Origin: Halomonas halophila
Lineage (GTDB): Bacteria; Pseudomonadota; Gammaproteobacteria; Pseudomonadales; Halomonadaceae
Assembly (NCBI RefSeq): GCF_030406665.1
Contig: NZ_CP129121.1
Span: 2,790,001-2,854,000, forward strand
Length of the DNA: 64,000 nucleotides
Direction of reading: 5' to 3'
In this document: positions 24,684-33,868 of the stretch, piece by piece
Layout of the letters: each line of letters begins with the position of its first letter
Position numbering within the stretch: the stretch's first letter is position 1
Notes under the pieces: model-generated
Databases searched by the model: none
Seen by the model: only the letters and a program-made list of their open reading frames with translations
What the model was told of the DNA's origin: nothing
Program-made: the position numbers and the translations under genes

Positions 24684-27506
24684 ATGACCTTGATGTGGAT
24701 AGCGCTGCTACCCCTTCTCGGCGTGCTGGTGCCGGCCTTCGGCGCCGGACTGAGACGCCGGGAATGCTCCCTGGCCACCGCCGCCCTGCCCGCCCTGGCA
24801 TTGCTGCTGATGCTGGCGGAAATCCCCGCCCTGCTCGACGGCGAGACGCTGCGCGTCGCCGTCGACTGGATTCCCTCCCTGGGTCTGGAGCTGGCCTTCC
24901 GGTTGGACGGCCTGTCGCTGCTGTTCAACCTGCTGATCCTGGGGATCGGCCTGCTGATCCTGCTCTACGCGCACTACTACCTGGATCCGGACGAGCCCTA
25001 CGGGCGTTTCTACGCCTACCTGATCCTGTTCATGGCCTCCATGGTCGGCATCGCGATGTCCGACAACCTGCTGCTGCTGTGGATCTTCTGGGAGCTGACC
25101 AGCCTCTCGTCCTTCCTGCTGATCGGTTTCTGGTCGCACCGCAGCGATGCCCGCAAGGGCGCGCGCATGGCGCTGACGGTCACCGGCGCCGGCGGGCTGG
25201 CGCTGCTGGCCGGCTTCCTGCTGATCGGCGACATCGTCGGCAGCTACGACATGGACACCGTACTGGCCAGCGGCGAGACGATCCTCGCCGACCCACGCTA
25301 CCCGCTGACCCTGGCCCTGGTGCTGCTGGGCGCCTTCGCCAAGTCGGCCCAGTTCCCCTTCCACTTCTGGCTGCCCCACGCCATGGCGGCGCCGACTCCG
25401 GTCTCGGCCTATCTGCACTCGGCGACCATGGTCAAGGCCGGCATCTTCCTGATGGCGCGCCTGCATCCGGCCCTGGCCGGCGGCGAGCTGTGGACCCTGA
25501 CGGTCTCCCTGGTGGGCATGATCACCATGCTCTATGGCGCCTGGTTCGCGCTGATGAAGACCGACCTCAAGGGCATCCTGGCCTTCTCCACCGTCAGCCA
25601 CCTCGGTCTGATCACCGTGCTGCTGGGCATCGGCAGCCACATGGCGGTCCTGGCCGCGCTGTTCCACATCATCAACCACGCCACCTTCAAGGCCGCGCTG
25701 TTCATGGGGGCCGGCATCGTCGACCACGAGACCGGTACCCGCGAGCTGTCGCGCCTGGGCGGGCTGCGCCGGGCCATGCCGCTGACCGCCGTGCTGACCA
25801 CCATCACCGGCGCGGCCATGGCCGGCGTGCCGCTGTTCAACGGTTTCCTGTCCAAGGAGATGCTGTTCGCCGAGACCCTGCACACGCCGATCCTCGGTGG
25901 CCTGAGCTGGCTGATGCCGGTGCTGGCGACCGCCGGCGGCGTGCTCTCGGTGGCCTATTCGCTGCGTCTGGTCCACGCGGTGTTCTTCAAGGCAGCGACC
26001 CAGGCGCCGCCCAAGACGCCCCATGAGCCGCCGCGGCTGATGAGTGCCCCGATGGCGCTGCTGGCCACGCTATGCGTGCTGGTCGGGCTGTTCCCCTCGG
26101 CGCTGGCCGGCGGCCTGCTCGACCTGGCCAGTCGCGCCGTGCTGCTGGCGCCGCTGGAGTTCCACCTGGCGATCTGGCATGGCCTCAACCTGCCGCTGGC
26201 GATGAGCGCCGTGGCACTGGCGGTCGGCATCGGACTCTACAGCGCCCACTCGCACCTGCGACGCTTCCTGCGCGGCTTCAAGCCGGTGGATGCCCGCCTG
26301 GTGTTCGAAGCCGGCGTGCAGCGCGCGGGAAACCGTGCCGAAGCCCTGCTGGAACGCCTCGACAACGCCTCGCTGCAGCGCTACGTGGGGCTTCTGCTGC
26401 TGGTGTCCCTGATCTTCGTCGCGCTGGGCCTCGGCAAGATGCCGAGCCTGGCCGGCGAGACGCCACAGCGACCGGTGGACGGCATCCTGCTCACCGGTGC
26501 GGCGCTGCTGATCTTCAGCGGTATCGCCACCGTGGTCACCCACCGCTACCGCCTGATCTCGCTGTTGATGCTGTCGATGGTGGGCCTGCTGGTGTCGCTG
26601 ACCTTCGCCCGTTTCTCCGCCCCGGACCTGGCCCTGACCCAGCTCTCGGTGGAGGTGGTGACCATCATCCTGCTGATGCTGGCGCTGTTCTTCCTGCCCC
26701 AGAAGACGCCCCGCGAGTCCTCGATGCCGCGCAACCTGCGCGACATCGCCCTCGCCGGCGGCCTGGGCACGACCATCGCCAGTCTCAACTACGCGGTGCT
26801 GACCCGCGACAACGCCGGCATCTCGGGCTTCTTCCTCGACAACAGCGTGTCCGGCGGCGGCGGCCACAACGTGGTCAACGTCATCCTGGTCGACTTCCGC
26901 GGCTTCGATACCCTGGGCGAGATCACCGTGCTGGCCATCGCCGGCCTGGCGATCTTCAAGCTGCTCAATCGCCTGCGCCTGTTCATGCCGCACAGCGATA
27001 CCGAGGGCCGGCTGTGGTGCCCGGACCGCTATCCGATGATCCTGACCACCATCTCCCAGGCGCTGCTGCCCCTGGCCCTGCTGGTGTCCGCCTTCATCTT
27101 CCTGCGCGGCCACAACCTGCCGGGCGGCGGCTTCATCGCCGGCCTGATCACCGCCGTGGCGCTGATCCTGCTGCTGATCGCGCGCGGCGTGGAGTGGGCC
27201 CAGGCGCGCCTCGACTTCCCCTACCAGCCGGTGGCCATCGCCGGCGTTGGCCTGGCGACCCTGACGGGGGTGGGCAGCTGGCTGTTCGGCTATCCCTTCC
27301 TGACCTCGTCCTTCGGCCACTTCCACCTGCCGCTGGTCGGCGACTTCGAGCTGGCCACGGCGATGATCTTCGATCTGGGCGTCTACCTGGCCGTGGTCGG
27401 GGCGACGTTGATGATCCTGGCCAACCTCGGCAAGGTCACCACGCCCCACCGGCCGGGCAAGGACGAGACCCCAGCCACCACCTCCAGCGGCAAGGAGAAA
27501 CGCTGA
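24684..27506 (+). CDS. mnhA: Mrp antiporter fused subunit A/B, operon 2
   Basis: A 940-residue fusion. Residues 1-765 are subunit A: NuoL-like core (LLLWIFWELTSLSSFLLIGFW, KSAQFPFHFWLPHAMAAPTP, FNGFLSKEMLFAETLH) and the MbhD/MbhE-like end (RFSAPDLALTQLSVEVVTIIL, VNVILVDFRGFDTLGEITVL). After a short hydrophilic joint (HSDTEGRLWCPDRYP) the last 160 residues are an MnhB domain (LRGHNLPGGGFIAGLITA, IFDLGVYLAVVGATLMIL). This A-B fusion is the group-2 layout known as Pha/Sha in Rhizobiales and Pseudomonas. The stop overlaps mnhC by one base (TGATG). Confidence 0.95.
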   Translation: MTLMWIALLPLLGVLVPAFGAGLRRRECSLATAALPALALLLMLAEIPALLDGETLRVAVDWIPSLGLELAFRLDGLSLLFNLLILGIGLLILLYAHYYLDPDEPYGRFYAYLILFMASMVGIAMSDNLLLLWIFWELTSLSSFLLIGFWSHRSDARKGARMALTVTGAGGLALLAGFLLIGDIVGSYDMDTVLASGETILADPRYPLTLALVLLGAFAKSAQFPFHFWLPHAMAAPTPVSAYLHSATMVKAGIFLMARLHPALAGGELWTLTVSLVGMITMLYGAWFALMKTDLKGILAFSTVSHLGLITVLLGIGSHMAVLAALFHIINHATFKAALFMGAGIVDHETGTRELSRLGGLRRAMPLTAVLTTITGAAMAGVPLFNGFLSKEMLFAETLHTPILGGLSWLMPVLATAGGVLSVAYSLRLVHAVFFKAATQAPPKTPHEPPRLMSAPMALLATLCVLVGLFPSALAGGLLDLASRAVLLAPLEFHLAIWHGLNLPLAMSAVALAVGIGLYSAHSHLRRFLRGFKPVDARLVFEAGVQRAGNRAEALLERLDNASLQRYVGLLLLVSLIFVALGLGKMPSLAGETPQRPVDGILLTGAALLIFSGIATVVTHRYRLISLLMLSMVGLLVSLTFARFSAPDLALTQLSVEVVTIILLMLALFFLPQKTPRESSMPRNLRDIALAGGLGTTIASLNYAVLTRDNAGISGFFLDNSVSGGGGHNVVNVILVDFRGFDTLGEITVLAIAGLAIFKLLNRLRLFMPHSDTEGRLWCPDRYPMILTTISQALLPLALLVSAFIFLRGHNLPGGGFIAGLITAVALILLLIARGVEWAQARLDFPYQPVAIAGVGLATLTGVGSWLFGYPFLTSSFGHFHLPLVGDFELATAMIFDLGVYLAVVGATLMILANLGKVTTPHRPGKDETPATTSSGKEKR

Positions 27507-27856
27507 TGGAAAGCCTCTACGCCATCACCACCGGCGTGCTCAGCGCCTGTGGCCTCTACCTGATCCTGCGGGGACGCACCTTCCCCGTGGTGGTGGGCCT
27601 GACCCTGCTGTCCTATGCGGTCAACCTGTTCCTGTTCTCCATGGGCGGGCTGACCACCCACGGCGCGGCCATCGTCGACGGCAAGGCCGCCTACGCCGAT
27701 CCCCTGCCCCAGGCGCTGGTGCTGACCGCCATCGTCATCGGCTTCGCCATGACCGCCTTCGCGGTGATCCTGGCGATGCGGGCCCGGGGCGACATGGGTA
27801 ACGACCATGTCGACGGCGGCCGCAACCGCGACGACCGAGAGGAGAACCGTCGATGA
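27506..27856 (+). CDS. mnhC: Mrp antiporter subunit C, operon 2
   Basis: A 116-residue NuoK-like subunit, YAITTGVLSACGLYLILRGR through DPLPQALVLTAIVIGFAMTAF. The hydrophilic tail GNDHVDGGRNRDDREEN is specific to this copy. The start overlaps the mnhAB stop by one base and the stop overlaps mnhD by 4 bp. Confidence 0.94.
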   Translation: MESLYAITTGVLSACGLYLILRGRTFPVVVGLTLLSYAVNLFLFSMGGLTTHGAAIVDGKAAYADPLPQALVLTAIVIGFAMTAFAVILAMRARGDMGNDHVDGGRNRDDREENRR

Positions 27857-29364
27857 GCCCACATCTGATCGTTCTGCCCGTCGTGCTGCCGCTGATCGCC
27901 GGGGTGCTGCTGCTGCGCACCCGCCACGGCAACCCGCGCAACAAGCGCTGGCTGGGCGTCGGCGCCACCCTGGCGCTGGTGGTGGTCTCGGCGATGCTGG
28001 TCGACCGGGCGGCGGGGGGCGAGATCGCCTACTACGCCCTCGGCGACTGGCAGCCGCCGTTCGGCATCGTGCTGGTGCTCGACCGGCTCTCGGCGCTGAT
28101 GGTGCTGCTGACCTCGGTGCTGGCCCTGGGCTGCGTGATCTTCGCCTGCGGCGGCGACGACGAGCAGGGCAGCAACTTCCATGGCCTCTTCCAGCTGCAG
28201 CTGATGGGCATCAACGGCGCCTTCCTGACCGGCGACCTCTTCAACCTCTTCGTGTTCTTCGAGGTGCTGCTGCTGGCCTCCTACGCCCTGCTGCTGCACG
28301 GCGGCGGCAGGTCGCGCACCCAGGCCGCGGTCCACTACGTGGTGCTGAACCTGGCCGGCTCGTCGTTGTTCCTGATCGCCGTGGGCACCCTCTACGGCGC
28401 CACCGGCACCCTCAACATGGCCGACATGGCCGCCCGCATCGGCGAGCTGCCCGCCGAACGCAGCGGCCTGGTCACCGCCGGCGCGCTGCTGCTGCTGGTG
28501 GTGTTCGGCCTCAAGGCCGCCATCCTGCCGCTCTACTTCTGGCTGCCGCGGGCCTATGCCGCGGCCCCGGCCCCGGTGGCGGCGCTGTTCGCCATCATGA
28601 CCAAGGTCGGCATCTACGCCATCCTGCGAGTCTACTCGCTGATCTTCGGCGAGCAGGCCGGCAGCCTGGCCGCCCTGCAGCAGCCCTGGGTCTGGTGGCT
28701 GGCCCTGGCGACCCTGGCCGTGGCCACCCTCGGCGTGCTGGCCGCCCGCGATCTGCGCCTGCTGGTGGCCTATCTGGTGCTGGTCTCGGTGGGCACCCTG
28801 CTGGCCGGCGTCGGCATGGGCACAGTCGAGGCCACGTCCTCGCTGCTCTATTACCTGGTGCACAGCACCCTGGTCACCGGCGGCCTGTTCCTGCTCGCCG
28901 AGATGATCGGCCTGCAGCGCGGCAAGGCCGGCACGCGCATCGTCCGCGGCCGCCCGCTGACCCAGGGCGGCGCCCTGGCGATGCTGTTCCTGGCCGGCGC
29001 CGTGGCCGTGGCCGGCCTGCCGCCGCTGTCCGGCGCCATCGGCAAGGCGCTGCTGCTTGACGCCGCCACGCCCGAGCAACAGCCGTGGCTGTGGCCGCTG
29101 CTGCTGATCAGCGGACTGGGCGCCATCATCGCCTTGTCCCGGGCCGGCTCGACGCTGTTCTGGCGCAGCCAGAAGGGCGAGCGCGACGGCGAGCCGCTGC
29201 CCCGCCAGCAGTGGATCGGCGTCACCCTGCTGATGGCCACCTCGCCGCTGCTGGTGGCACTGGCGGGCCCGGTGAGCGACTACACCCAGGCCGCCGCCGA
29301 GCAGCTAGCCAACCCCGACGCCATGGTCCGCACCCTGCTGTCCGACGCTGGAGACGCCTCATGA
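27853..29364 (+). CDS. mnhD: Mrp antiporter subunit D, operon 2
   Basis: A 503-residue NuoN/NuoM-like subunit: NLFVFFEVLLLASYALLLHG, LKAAILPLYFWLPRAYAAAPAPVAALFAIMTKVGIYA and LPPLSGAIGKALLLDA. It is clearly paralogous to, not a recent copy of, the operon-1 subunit. Overlaps of 4 bp with both neighbours indicate tight coupling. Confidence 0.95.
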   Translation: MSPHLIVLPVVLPLIAGVLLLRTRHGNPRNKRWLGVGATLALVVVSAMLVDRAAGGEIAYYALGDWQPPFGIVLVLDRLSALMVLLTSVLALGCVIFACGGDDEQGSNFHGLFQLQLMGINGAFLTGDLFNLFVFFEVLLLASYALLLHGGGRSRTQAAVHYVVLNLAGSSLFLIAVGTLYGATGTLNMADMAARIGELPAERSGLVTAGALLLLVVFGLKAAILPLYFWLPRAYAAAPAPVAALFAIMTKVGIYAILRVYSLIFGEQAGSLAALQQPWVWWLALATLAVATLGVLAARDLRLLVAYLVLVSVGTLLAGVGMGTVEATSSLLYYLVHSTLVTGGLFLLAEMIGLQRGKAGTRIVRGRPLTQGGALAMLFLAGAVAVAGLPPLSGAIGKALLLDAATPEQQPWLWPLLLISGLGAIIALSRAGSTLFWRSQKGERDGEPLPRQQWIGVTLLMATSPLLVALAGPVSDYTQAAAEQLANPDAMVRTLLSDAGDAS

Positions 29365-29858
29365 TCCGCTCTCGCTCCTGGCTTCCGATCCCGATGCTGT
29401 CGCTGCTGCTGCTGGTGGTGTGGCTGCTGCTGGTGCGCAGCCTGGCCTTCGGCCAGTTCCTGCTGGGCGGCGCCCTGGCCATCGCCATCCCGCTGCTCAC
29501 CTATCGCTTCTGGGACGTGCAGCCCAACGTCAAGCGACCCGGGCTGCTGCTGCGCTACGTGCTGCGGGTCCTCGGCGACATCGTGGTCGCCAACTTCCAG
29601 GTGGCCTGGCTGATCCTCAACCCGCGTCAGCGCTCGCGGCCTCACTTCGTCGAGTATCCACTGATGCTGGAGGAGCGCTTCACCATCACCCTGCTGGCCA
29701 GCACCGTCAGCCTGACGCCGGGCACGGTGTCGGCCAACCTGCGCATGGACGGCCGGACGCTGCTGATCCATGCCCTGGACGTGGAGGATGACGAGGCGCT
29801 GATCGAGCAGATCCGCGAACGCTACGAGCGCCCGCTCAAGGAGATCTACGAATGCTAG
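29361..29858 (+). CDS. mnhE: Mrp antiporter subunit E, operon 2
   Basis: A 165-residue subunit beginning MIRSRSWLPIPM, with two N-terminal membrane helices, then NFQVAWLILNPRQRSRPHFVE and STVSLTPGTVSANLRMDGR. It overlaps mnhD by 4 bp and mnhF by 7 bp. Confidence 0.94.
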   Translation: MIRSRSWLPIPMLSLLLLVVWLLLVRSLAFGQFLLGGALAIAIPLLTYRFWDVQPNVKRPGLLLRYVLRVLGDIVVANFQVAWLILNPRQRSRPHFVEYPLMLEERFTITLLASTVSLTPGTVSANLRMDGRTLLIHALDVEDDEALIEQIRERYERPLKEIYEC

Positions 29859-30121
29859 ACATCGCCCTGAAGATCAGCCTGACGCTGGTGATGTTGGCCC
29901 TGCTGCTCAACACCTTCCGGCTGACGGTCGGCCCCAGCCTGCCCGACCGCATCCTGGCGCTGGACACCATGTACGTGAACTCCATCGCGCTGATCGTGCT
30001 GCTCGGCCTGTGGCTCGGCACCAAGACCTACTTCGAGGCGGCGGTGCTGATCGCCATGCTCGGTTTCATCAGCACCGTGGCGGTCTGCAAGTACCTGCTG
30101 CGCGGCGACATCATCGAATAG
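29852..30121 (+). CDS. mnhF: Mrp antiporter subunit F, operon 2
   Basis: An 89-residue three-helix subunit, FRLTVGPSLPDRILALDTMYVN and AAVLIAMLGFISTVAVCKYLL. Its stop codon TAG merges with the GGAGAG ribosome binding site of mnhG. Confidence 0.94.
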   Translation: MLDIALKISLTLVMLALLLNTFRLTVGPSLPDRILALDTMYVNSIALIVLLGLWLGTKTYFEAAVLIAMLGFISTVAVCKYLLRGDIIE

Positions 30122-30132
30122 GAGAGCCCCGC

Positions 30133-30561
30133 ATGACGTTCTACGTGATTCTCGAGGCCATCATCTCGCTGTTCCTGATCGCCGGCGGGGCCTTCGCCTT
30201 CATCGGCTCGCTGGGCATGGCCCACCTCCGCGACTTCTACATGCGCCTGCACGGGCCGACCAAGGCGACCACCATGGGCATCGGCTGCACCCTGGTCGCC
30301 TCGATGCTCTACTTCGGCATCGCCGACAGCGAGCCGGTGGTGCAGGAGATCCTGATTGCCCTGTTCCTGTTCATCACCGCCCCGGTGAGCGCCCACCTGC
30401 TGGCCAAGACCGGCCTGCACCTGCAGCTCAAGTACGTCGACAAGACCCGCGGGCGCCCCGTGGAGCTGCAGGAGGAAGAGGTCGGCCAGACGCCGGTGCC
30501 CCACGGTTCGCCCCCCGACCGCGGCCCCATCACGCTCGAGAAGCGCCCGCCGGGACGCTGA
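30133..30561 (+). CDS. mnhG: Mrp antiporter subunit G, operon 2
   Basis: A 142-residue subunit with IGSLGMAHLRDFYMRLHGPTKATTMGIG and FITAPVSAHLLAKTGLH, then a charged, proline-rich cytoplasmic tail (QEEEVGQTPVPHGSPPDRG). It is the last gene of operon 2, followed by a strong terminator. Confidence 0.94.
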   Translation: MTFYVILEAIISLFLIAGGAFAFIGSLGMAHLRDFYMRLHGPTKATTMGIGCTLVASMLYFGIADSEPVVQEILIALFLFITAPVSAHLLAKTGLHLQLKYVDKTRGRPVELQEEEVGQTPVPHGSPPDRGPITLEKRPPGR

Positions 30562-30587
30562 AACGGCCGACGCCTACCGCGGCTCGA

Positions 30588-30625
30588 CACGAACGGGCGG
30601 CCCCTTGCGGGGCCGCCCGTTCGTG
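30588..30625. terminator. Bidirectional terminator between mnhG and hemH
   Basis: A perfect 17-bp stem (30588-30604 with 30609-30625) around a TTGC loop, rich in G and C, followed by TTGTG on the plus side. It lies 27 bp after mnhG and 25 bp past the convergent hemH stop. Confidence 0.8.
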
Positions 30626-30649
30626 TTGTGACGGCTGGTGATGGACGGC

Positions 30650-31735
30650 CTACAGCCAGCCGGCGAGCTCCTGGCGGACGATGGCCTCGAGCGCCGCGAC
30701 GTGATCGTCGCGGGCGTTCAGGCAGGGCACGTAGGTGAAGGTCTCGCCGCCGGCCGCGAGGAAGGCGTCGCGGATCTCCTGCTGGACCTCCTCGAGGGTC
30801 TCCACGCAGTCGGCGGAGAAGGCCGGGGAGATCACCGCGATATGCCTGCGCCCCTGGCGAGCCAGCTCGGCGACCCGCTCCACGGTGGCCGGCCCCACCC
30901 ACTCCTCGGGACCGAACTTGGACTGGAAGGTGGTCTCGATCGCCGCATCGTCGACCCCCAGACGCTCCTGCAGCAGCCGAGTGGTCTGGCGGCAGTGGCA
31001 GTAGTAGGGATCGCCCTCGTCGAGGTAGCGCTTGGGCACGCCGTGATAGGAGGCCACCAGCACCTCCGGGGTCGACTCGGCGGCCGCATAGGCCTCGCGC
31101 ACCGAGGCGGTGAGCGCCTCGAGGTAGGCCGGATGCCGGTAATAGGCGGGCACGGTGCGGATCGCCGGCTGCCACTTGAGGCGCATCAGGGTGCGGAAGG
31201 CCTGGTCGTTGGCGGTGGCGGTGGTCGGCGAGCCGTACTGGGGATAGAGCGGAAAGAACAGGATGCGCTCGCAGCCCCGGGCCTGCAGGCGACGCAGCAC
31301 GCTGTCGGTGGAGGGATTGCCGTAGCGCATGCAGAAGTCCACCTCGACCTGGTCGCCGTAGGCCGTCTCGAGCCGCTCGCTCAGCTTCTCCGTCTGTTCC
31401 CGGGTGATGGTCAGCAGCGGGCTCTCGTCACGCTCCTGGTTCCAGATGCTGCGATAGGCCTTGCCGGAAATGAAGGGGCGCCGGGTCAGGATCACCAGCT
31501 GCAGCAGCGGCTGCCACAGCCAGCGCGAATAGTCGACCACGCGACGGTCGGACAGGAACTCGCCGAGGTAGCGGCGCATCGACCAGTAGTCCGTGGCGTC
31601 CGGCGTGCCGAGATTGACCAGCACCACACCGACCTTGGCGCGAGGCAGCGCGGGATGTTCCGCTGGCGCATGCCGCAGCCGCCCCTCTCCCGGTGAGTCC
31701 CGCTCGGCATCGGATGAGTGCTCTAAGGCTGGCAT
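30650..31735 (-). CDS. hemH: Ferrochelatase
   Basis: HemH inserts ferrous iron into protoporphyrin IX, the last haem step, which feeds the cbb3 haems. The 361-residue protein has VNLGTPDATDYWSMRRYLGEFL near the start, the catalytic histidine H231 in ASYHGVPKRY, and E312 in SADCVETLEEV. The first 33 residues (rich in acidic and Pro residues) precede the usual family start; there is no better ATG inside, so the extension may be real. The upstream ribosome binding site is weak. Confidence 0.95.
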   Translation of the reverse strand: MPALEHSSDAERDSPGEGRLRHAPAEHPALPRAKVGVVLVNLGTPDATDYWSMRRYLGEFLSDRRVVDYSRWLWQPLLQLVILTRRPFISGKAYRSIWNQERDESPLLTITREQTEKLSERLETAYGDQVEVDFCMRYGNPSTDSVLRRLQARGCERILFFPLYPQYGSPTTATANDQAFRTLMRLKWQPAIRTVPAYYRHPAYLEALTASVREAYAAAESTPEVLVASYHGVPKRYLDEGDPYYCHCRQTTRLLQERLGVDDAAIETTFQSKFGPEEWVGPATVERVAELARQGRRHIAVISPAFSADCVETLEEVQQEIRDAFLAAGGETFTYVPCLNARDDHVAALEAIVRQELAGWL

Positions 31736-31831
31736 GGCGCGCGTTCCCCGTGGTCGACATGAGACGAAACTGAATGACCTAGCCTACCATCACGGGCGTT
31801 CGGGCGAAATATCGTTATACTATCGGTTAGA

Positions 31832-31843
31832 TTTGTACAATTT
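31832..31843 (+). promoter_or_regulatory. TTGTAC-type motif before the (6-4) photolyase gene
   Basis: TTTGTACAATTT lies 10 bp before the start codon. Its core TTGTACAATTT differs at one position from TTGTACCATTT (minus strand) before DUF2256 and Cry-DASH. TATACT at 31816-31821 is a possible -10, which would place the motif just after the start point. TACAAT inside the motif is an alternative -10. Confidence 0.45.
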
Positions 31844-31853
31844 CTGGTGAACC

Positions 31854-33443
31854 ATGTCCCGTCCGCTGATCCTGGTGCTCGGCGACCAGCTCGATGTCGA
31901 TCTGGCGAGCCTTCGCGAGGCGCCGCCCGAGGCCGTCATCGCCCTGTGCGAGGCCGCCGAGGAAGGCCGCTATGTGCCCCACCACCCCCAGAAGATCGCC
32001 CTGGTCCTGGCCGCCATGCGTCACTTCGCCGCCGACCTGCGCGACCGCGGCCACCGCGTCCACTACAGCGCCCTGGACGACCCCGACAACGCCCAGACGC
32101 TGCTCGACGAGGCCGAGCGACTGGCACGCCTGTACGGCTGCGACGAGATCCGCGCGGTGCGCCCGGGCGAGTGGCGGCTGTGGCAGGCCATGCGCGAACG
32201 CCAGGGCAGTGCCCTGCCCTGGCGGCTGATCGAGGACGATCGCTTCTACACCACCCCCGACGACTTCGCCGCCTGGGAGCAGGGACGCAAGTCACCGCGC
32301 CTGGAGTACTTCTACCGCGAGATGCGTCGCCGCACCGGCCTGCTGATGGAGGACGACGCGCCCGCCGGCGGGCGCTGGAACTACGACCACGACAACCGCG
32401 AGCCACTGCCCGAGGGGATCGAGGTGCCCGCCCCGCCCCGCCATCGCCGCGATGACGTGACCCGCGAGGTCATGACGCTGGTGGAAGAACACTTCGGAGA
32501 CCACTTCGGTGACCTCGCGGGCTTTCACTGGCCGGTGACCCGGCGCCAGGCCCTGGCCGACCTGCGCCACTTCCTCGCCGAACTGCTGCCCGACTTCGGC
32601 CGCTACCAGGACGCCATCAGCGACAGCGAGCCCTTCCTGTTCCACTCACGGCTGTCGGCGGCACTGAACCTCGGCCTGCTCTCGCCACGGGAGCTGTGCG
32701 AGGGCGCCGAGCGCGAGTATCATCAGGGCCGCGCGCCGCTCAACGCGGCGGAGGGCTTCATTCGCCAGATACTGGGCTGGCGGGAATACGTGCGCGGCCT
32801 CTACTGGACGCGTATGCCCGACTACAAGCGTGCCAACGCCCTGGGGGCGAACCGCGGGCTGCCGGCCTGCTACTGGACCGGCGACACCGAACTGCGCTGC
32901 CTGAAGCGTGCCATCGAGATGACCCGCGACAATGCCTACGCCCACCACATCCAGCGGCTGATGGTCACCGGCAACGTCGCGCTGCTGTGCGACGTGGCGC
33001 CGGACGCGCTGTGCGACTGGTACCTGGCGGTCTACGCCGACGCCTGCGAGTGGGTGGAGCTGCCCAACACCCTGGGCATGGTGCTGCACGGCGACGGCGG
33101 GCTGATGGGCTCCAAGCCCTACTGCGCCTCGGGCAAGTACATCGACCGCATGTCGGACCACTGCCGGCACTGCCGCTTCGATCCCAAACGGGTCGTCGGC
33201 GACAACGCCTGCCCGCTCAACAGCCTCTACTGGCGCTTCCTCGAGACCCACCGCGAGGCGCTGTCGGGCAACCACCGCATGAAGCTGATCTACGGCTCGC
33301 TGGACCGCATGTCGGACGACAAGCGGGCGGCGATGCGCGACCAGGCCGAGGCCTTCCTCGCCGGGCTCGAAACCGAGCCGGCCTACGGTCGAGGCGAGCA
33401 CCGCGCCGGCTATCATGACGCCACCGACCACGGAGCCCCCTGA
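31854..33443 (+). CDS. Iron-sulfur bacterial (6-4) photolyase / cryptochrome (FeS-BCP, PhrB type)
   Basis: A 529-residue flavoprotein of the prokaryotic (6-4) photolyase group, which uses light to repair (6-4) photoproducts. It begins RPLILVLGDQLDVD. The four [4Fe-4S] cysteines seen in Agrobacterium PhrB have clear counterparts at C349, C437, C440 and C453 (LRCLKRA, DHCRHCRF, NACPLNSLYW). The two active-site histidines fall in YAHHIQRLMV (H364-H365), and ILGWREYVRGLYW (306-318) is also conserved. The stop overlaps the next gene (TGATG). Presence of both this and a DASH enzyme suggests sunlit habitats. Confidence 0.95.
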   Translation: MSRPLILVLGDQLDVDLASLREAPPEAVIALCEAAEEGRYVPHHPQKIALVLAAMRHFAADLRDRGHRVHYSALDDPDNAQTLLDEAERLARLYGCDEIRAVRPGEWRLWQAMRERQGSALPWRLIEDDRFYTTPDDFAAWEQGRKSPRLEYFYREMRRRTGLLMEDDAPAGGRWNYDHDNREPLPEGIEVPAPPRHRRDDVTREVMTLVEEHFGDHFGDLAGFHWPVTRRQALADLRHFLAELLPDFGRYQDAISDSEPFLFHSRLSAALNLGLLSPRELCEGAEREYHQGRAPLNAAEGFIRQILGWREYVRGLYWTRMPDYKRANALGANRGLPACYWTGDTELRCLKRAIEMTRDNAYAHHIQRLMVTGNVALLCDVAPDALCDWYLAVYADACEWVELPNTLGMVLHGDGGLMGSKPYCASGKYIDRMSDHCRHCRFDPKRVVGDNACPLNSLYWRFLETHREALSGNHRMKLIYGSLDRMSDDKRAAMRDQAEAFLAGLETEPAYGRGEHRAGYHDATDHGAP

Positions 33444-33868
33444 TGATGCACCGCCCGCGCTCGACACGTCGCGCCCCCTCGCCTCGTCACGCCGTCTCGC
33501 CGGTGACACTCTTCCACGACGGCCACTGCCCCTTCTGCCAGCGTGAAGTCGCCTGGCTGGCGCGCCACCCGCGCCGCGAGCGGGTCAGGTTGGTCGACAT
33601 CCAGACGACCGACGTCGCCGCCGAATGGGGGCGTTCGTTCGAGGTCATGATGGGCCGCCTTCACCTGCGCGACGCCGACGGCACCTGGTTCGTCGGCATG
33701 GACGCCAGCCGGGCGCTCTACGCGGTGCTGGGCTATCGTCGCCTGGTGGCGCTGTCGATGCTGCCGGGCCTGGCGTGGGGCGTCGATCGCGGCTATGCCG
33801 TCTTCGCTCGCTACCGGATCGGGCTGGGGCAGCGCTGGCAGGCCTGGACGAGGCGCTCGGATCGCTGA
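33443..33868 (+). CDS. DCC family (DUF393) thiol-disulfide oxidoreductase-like protein
   Basis: A 141-residue protein with the family signature LFHDGHCPFCQREVAWL: D26, C29 and C32 form the DxxCxxC motif. The first 20 residues are basic and low in complexity, and a second ATG is three bases on, so the exact start is uncertain. Overlap with the photolyase stop shows co-translation; DUF393 genes often accompany photolyases, but their task is unknown. Confidence 0.88.
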   Translation: MMHRPRSTRRAPSPRHAVSPVTLFHDGHCPFCQREVAWLARHPRRERVRLVDIQTTDVAAEWGRSFEVMMGRLHLRDADGTWFVGMDASRALYAVLGYRRLVALSMLPGLAWGVDRGYAVFARYRIGLGQRWQAWTRRSDR

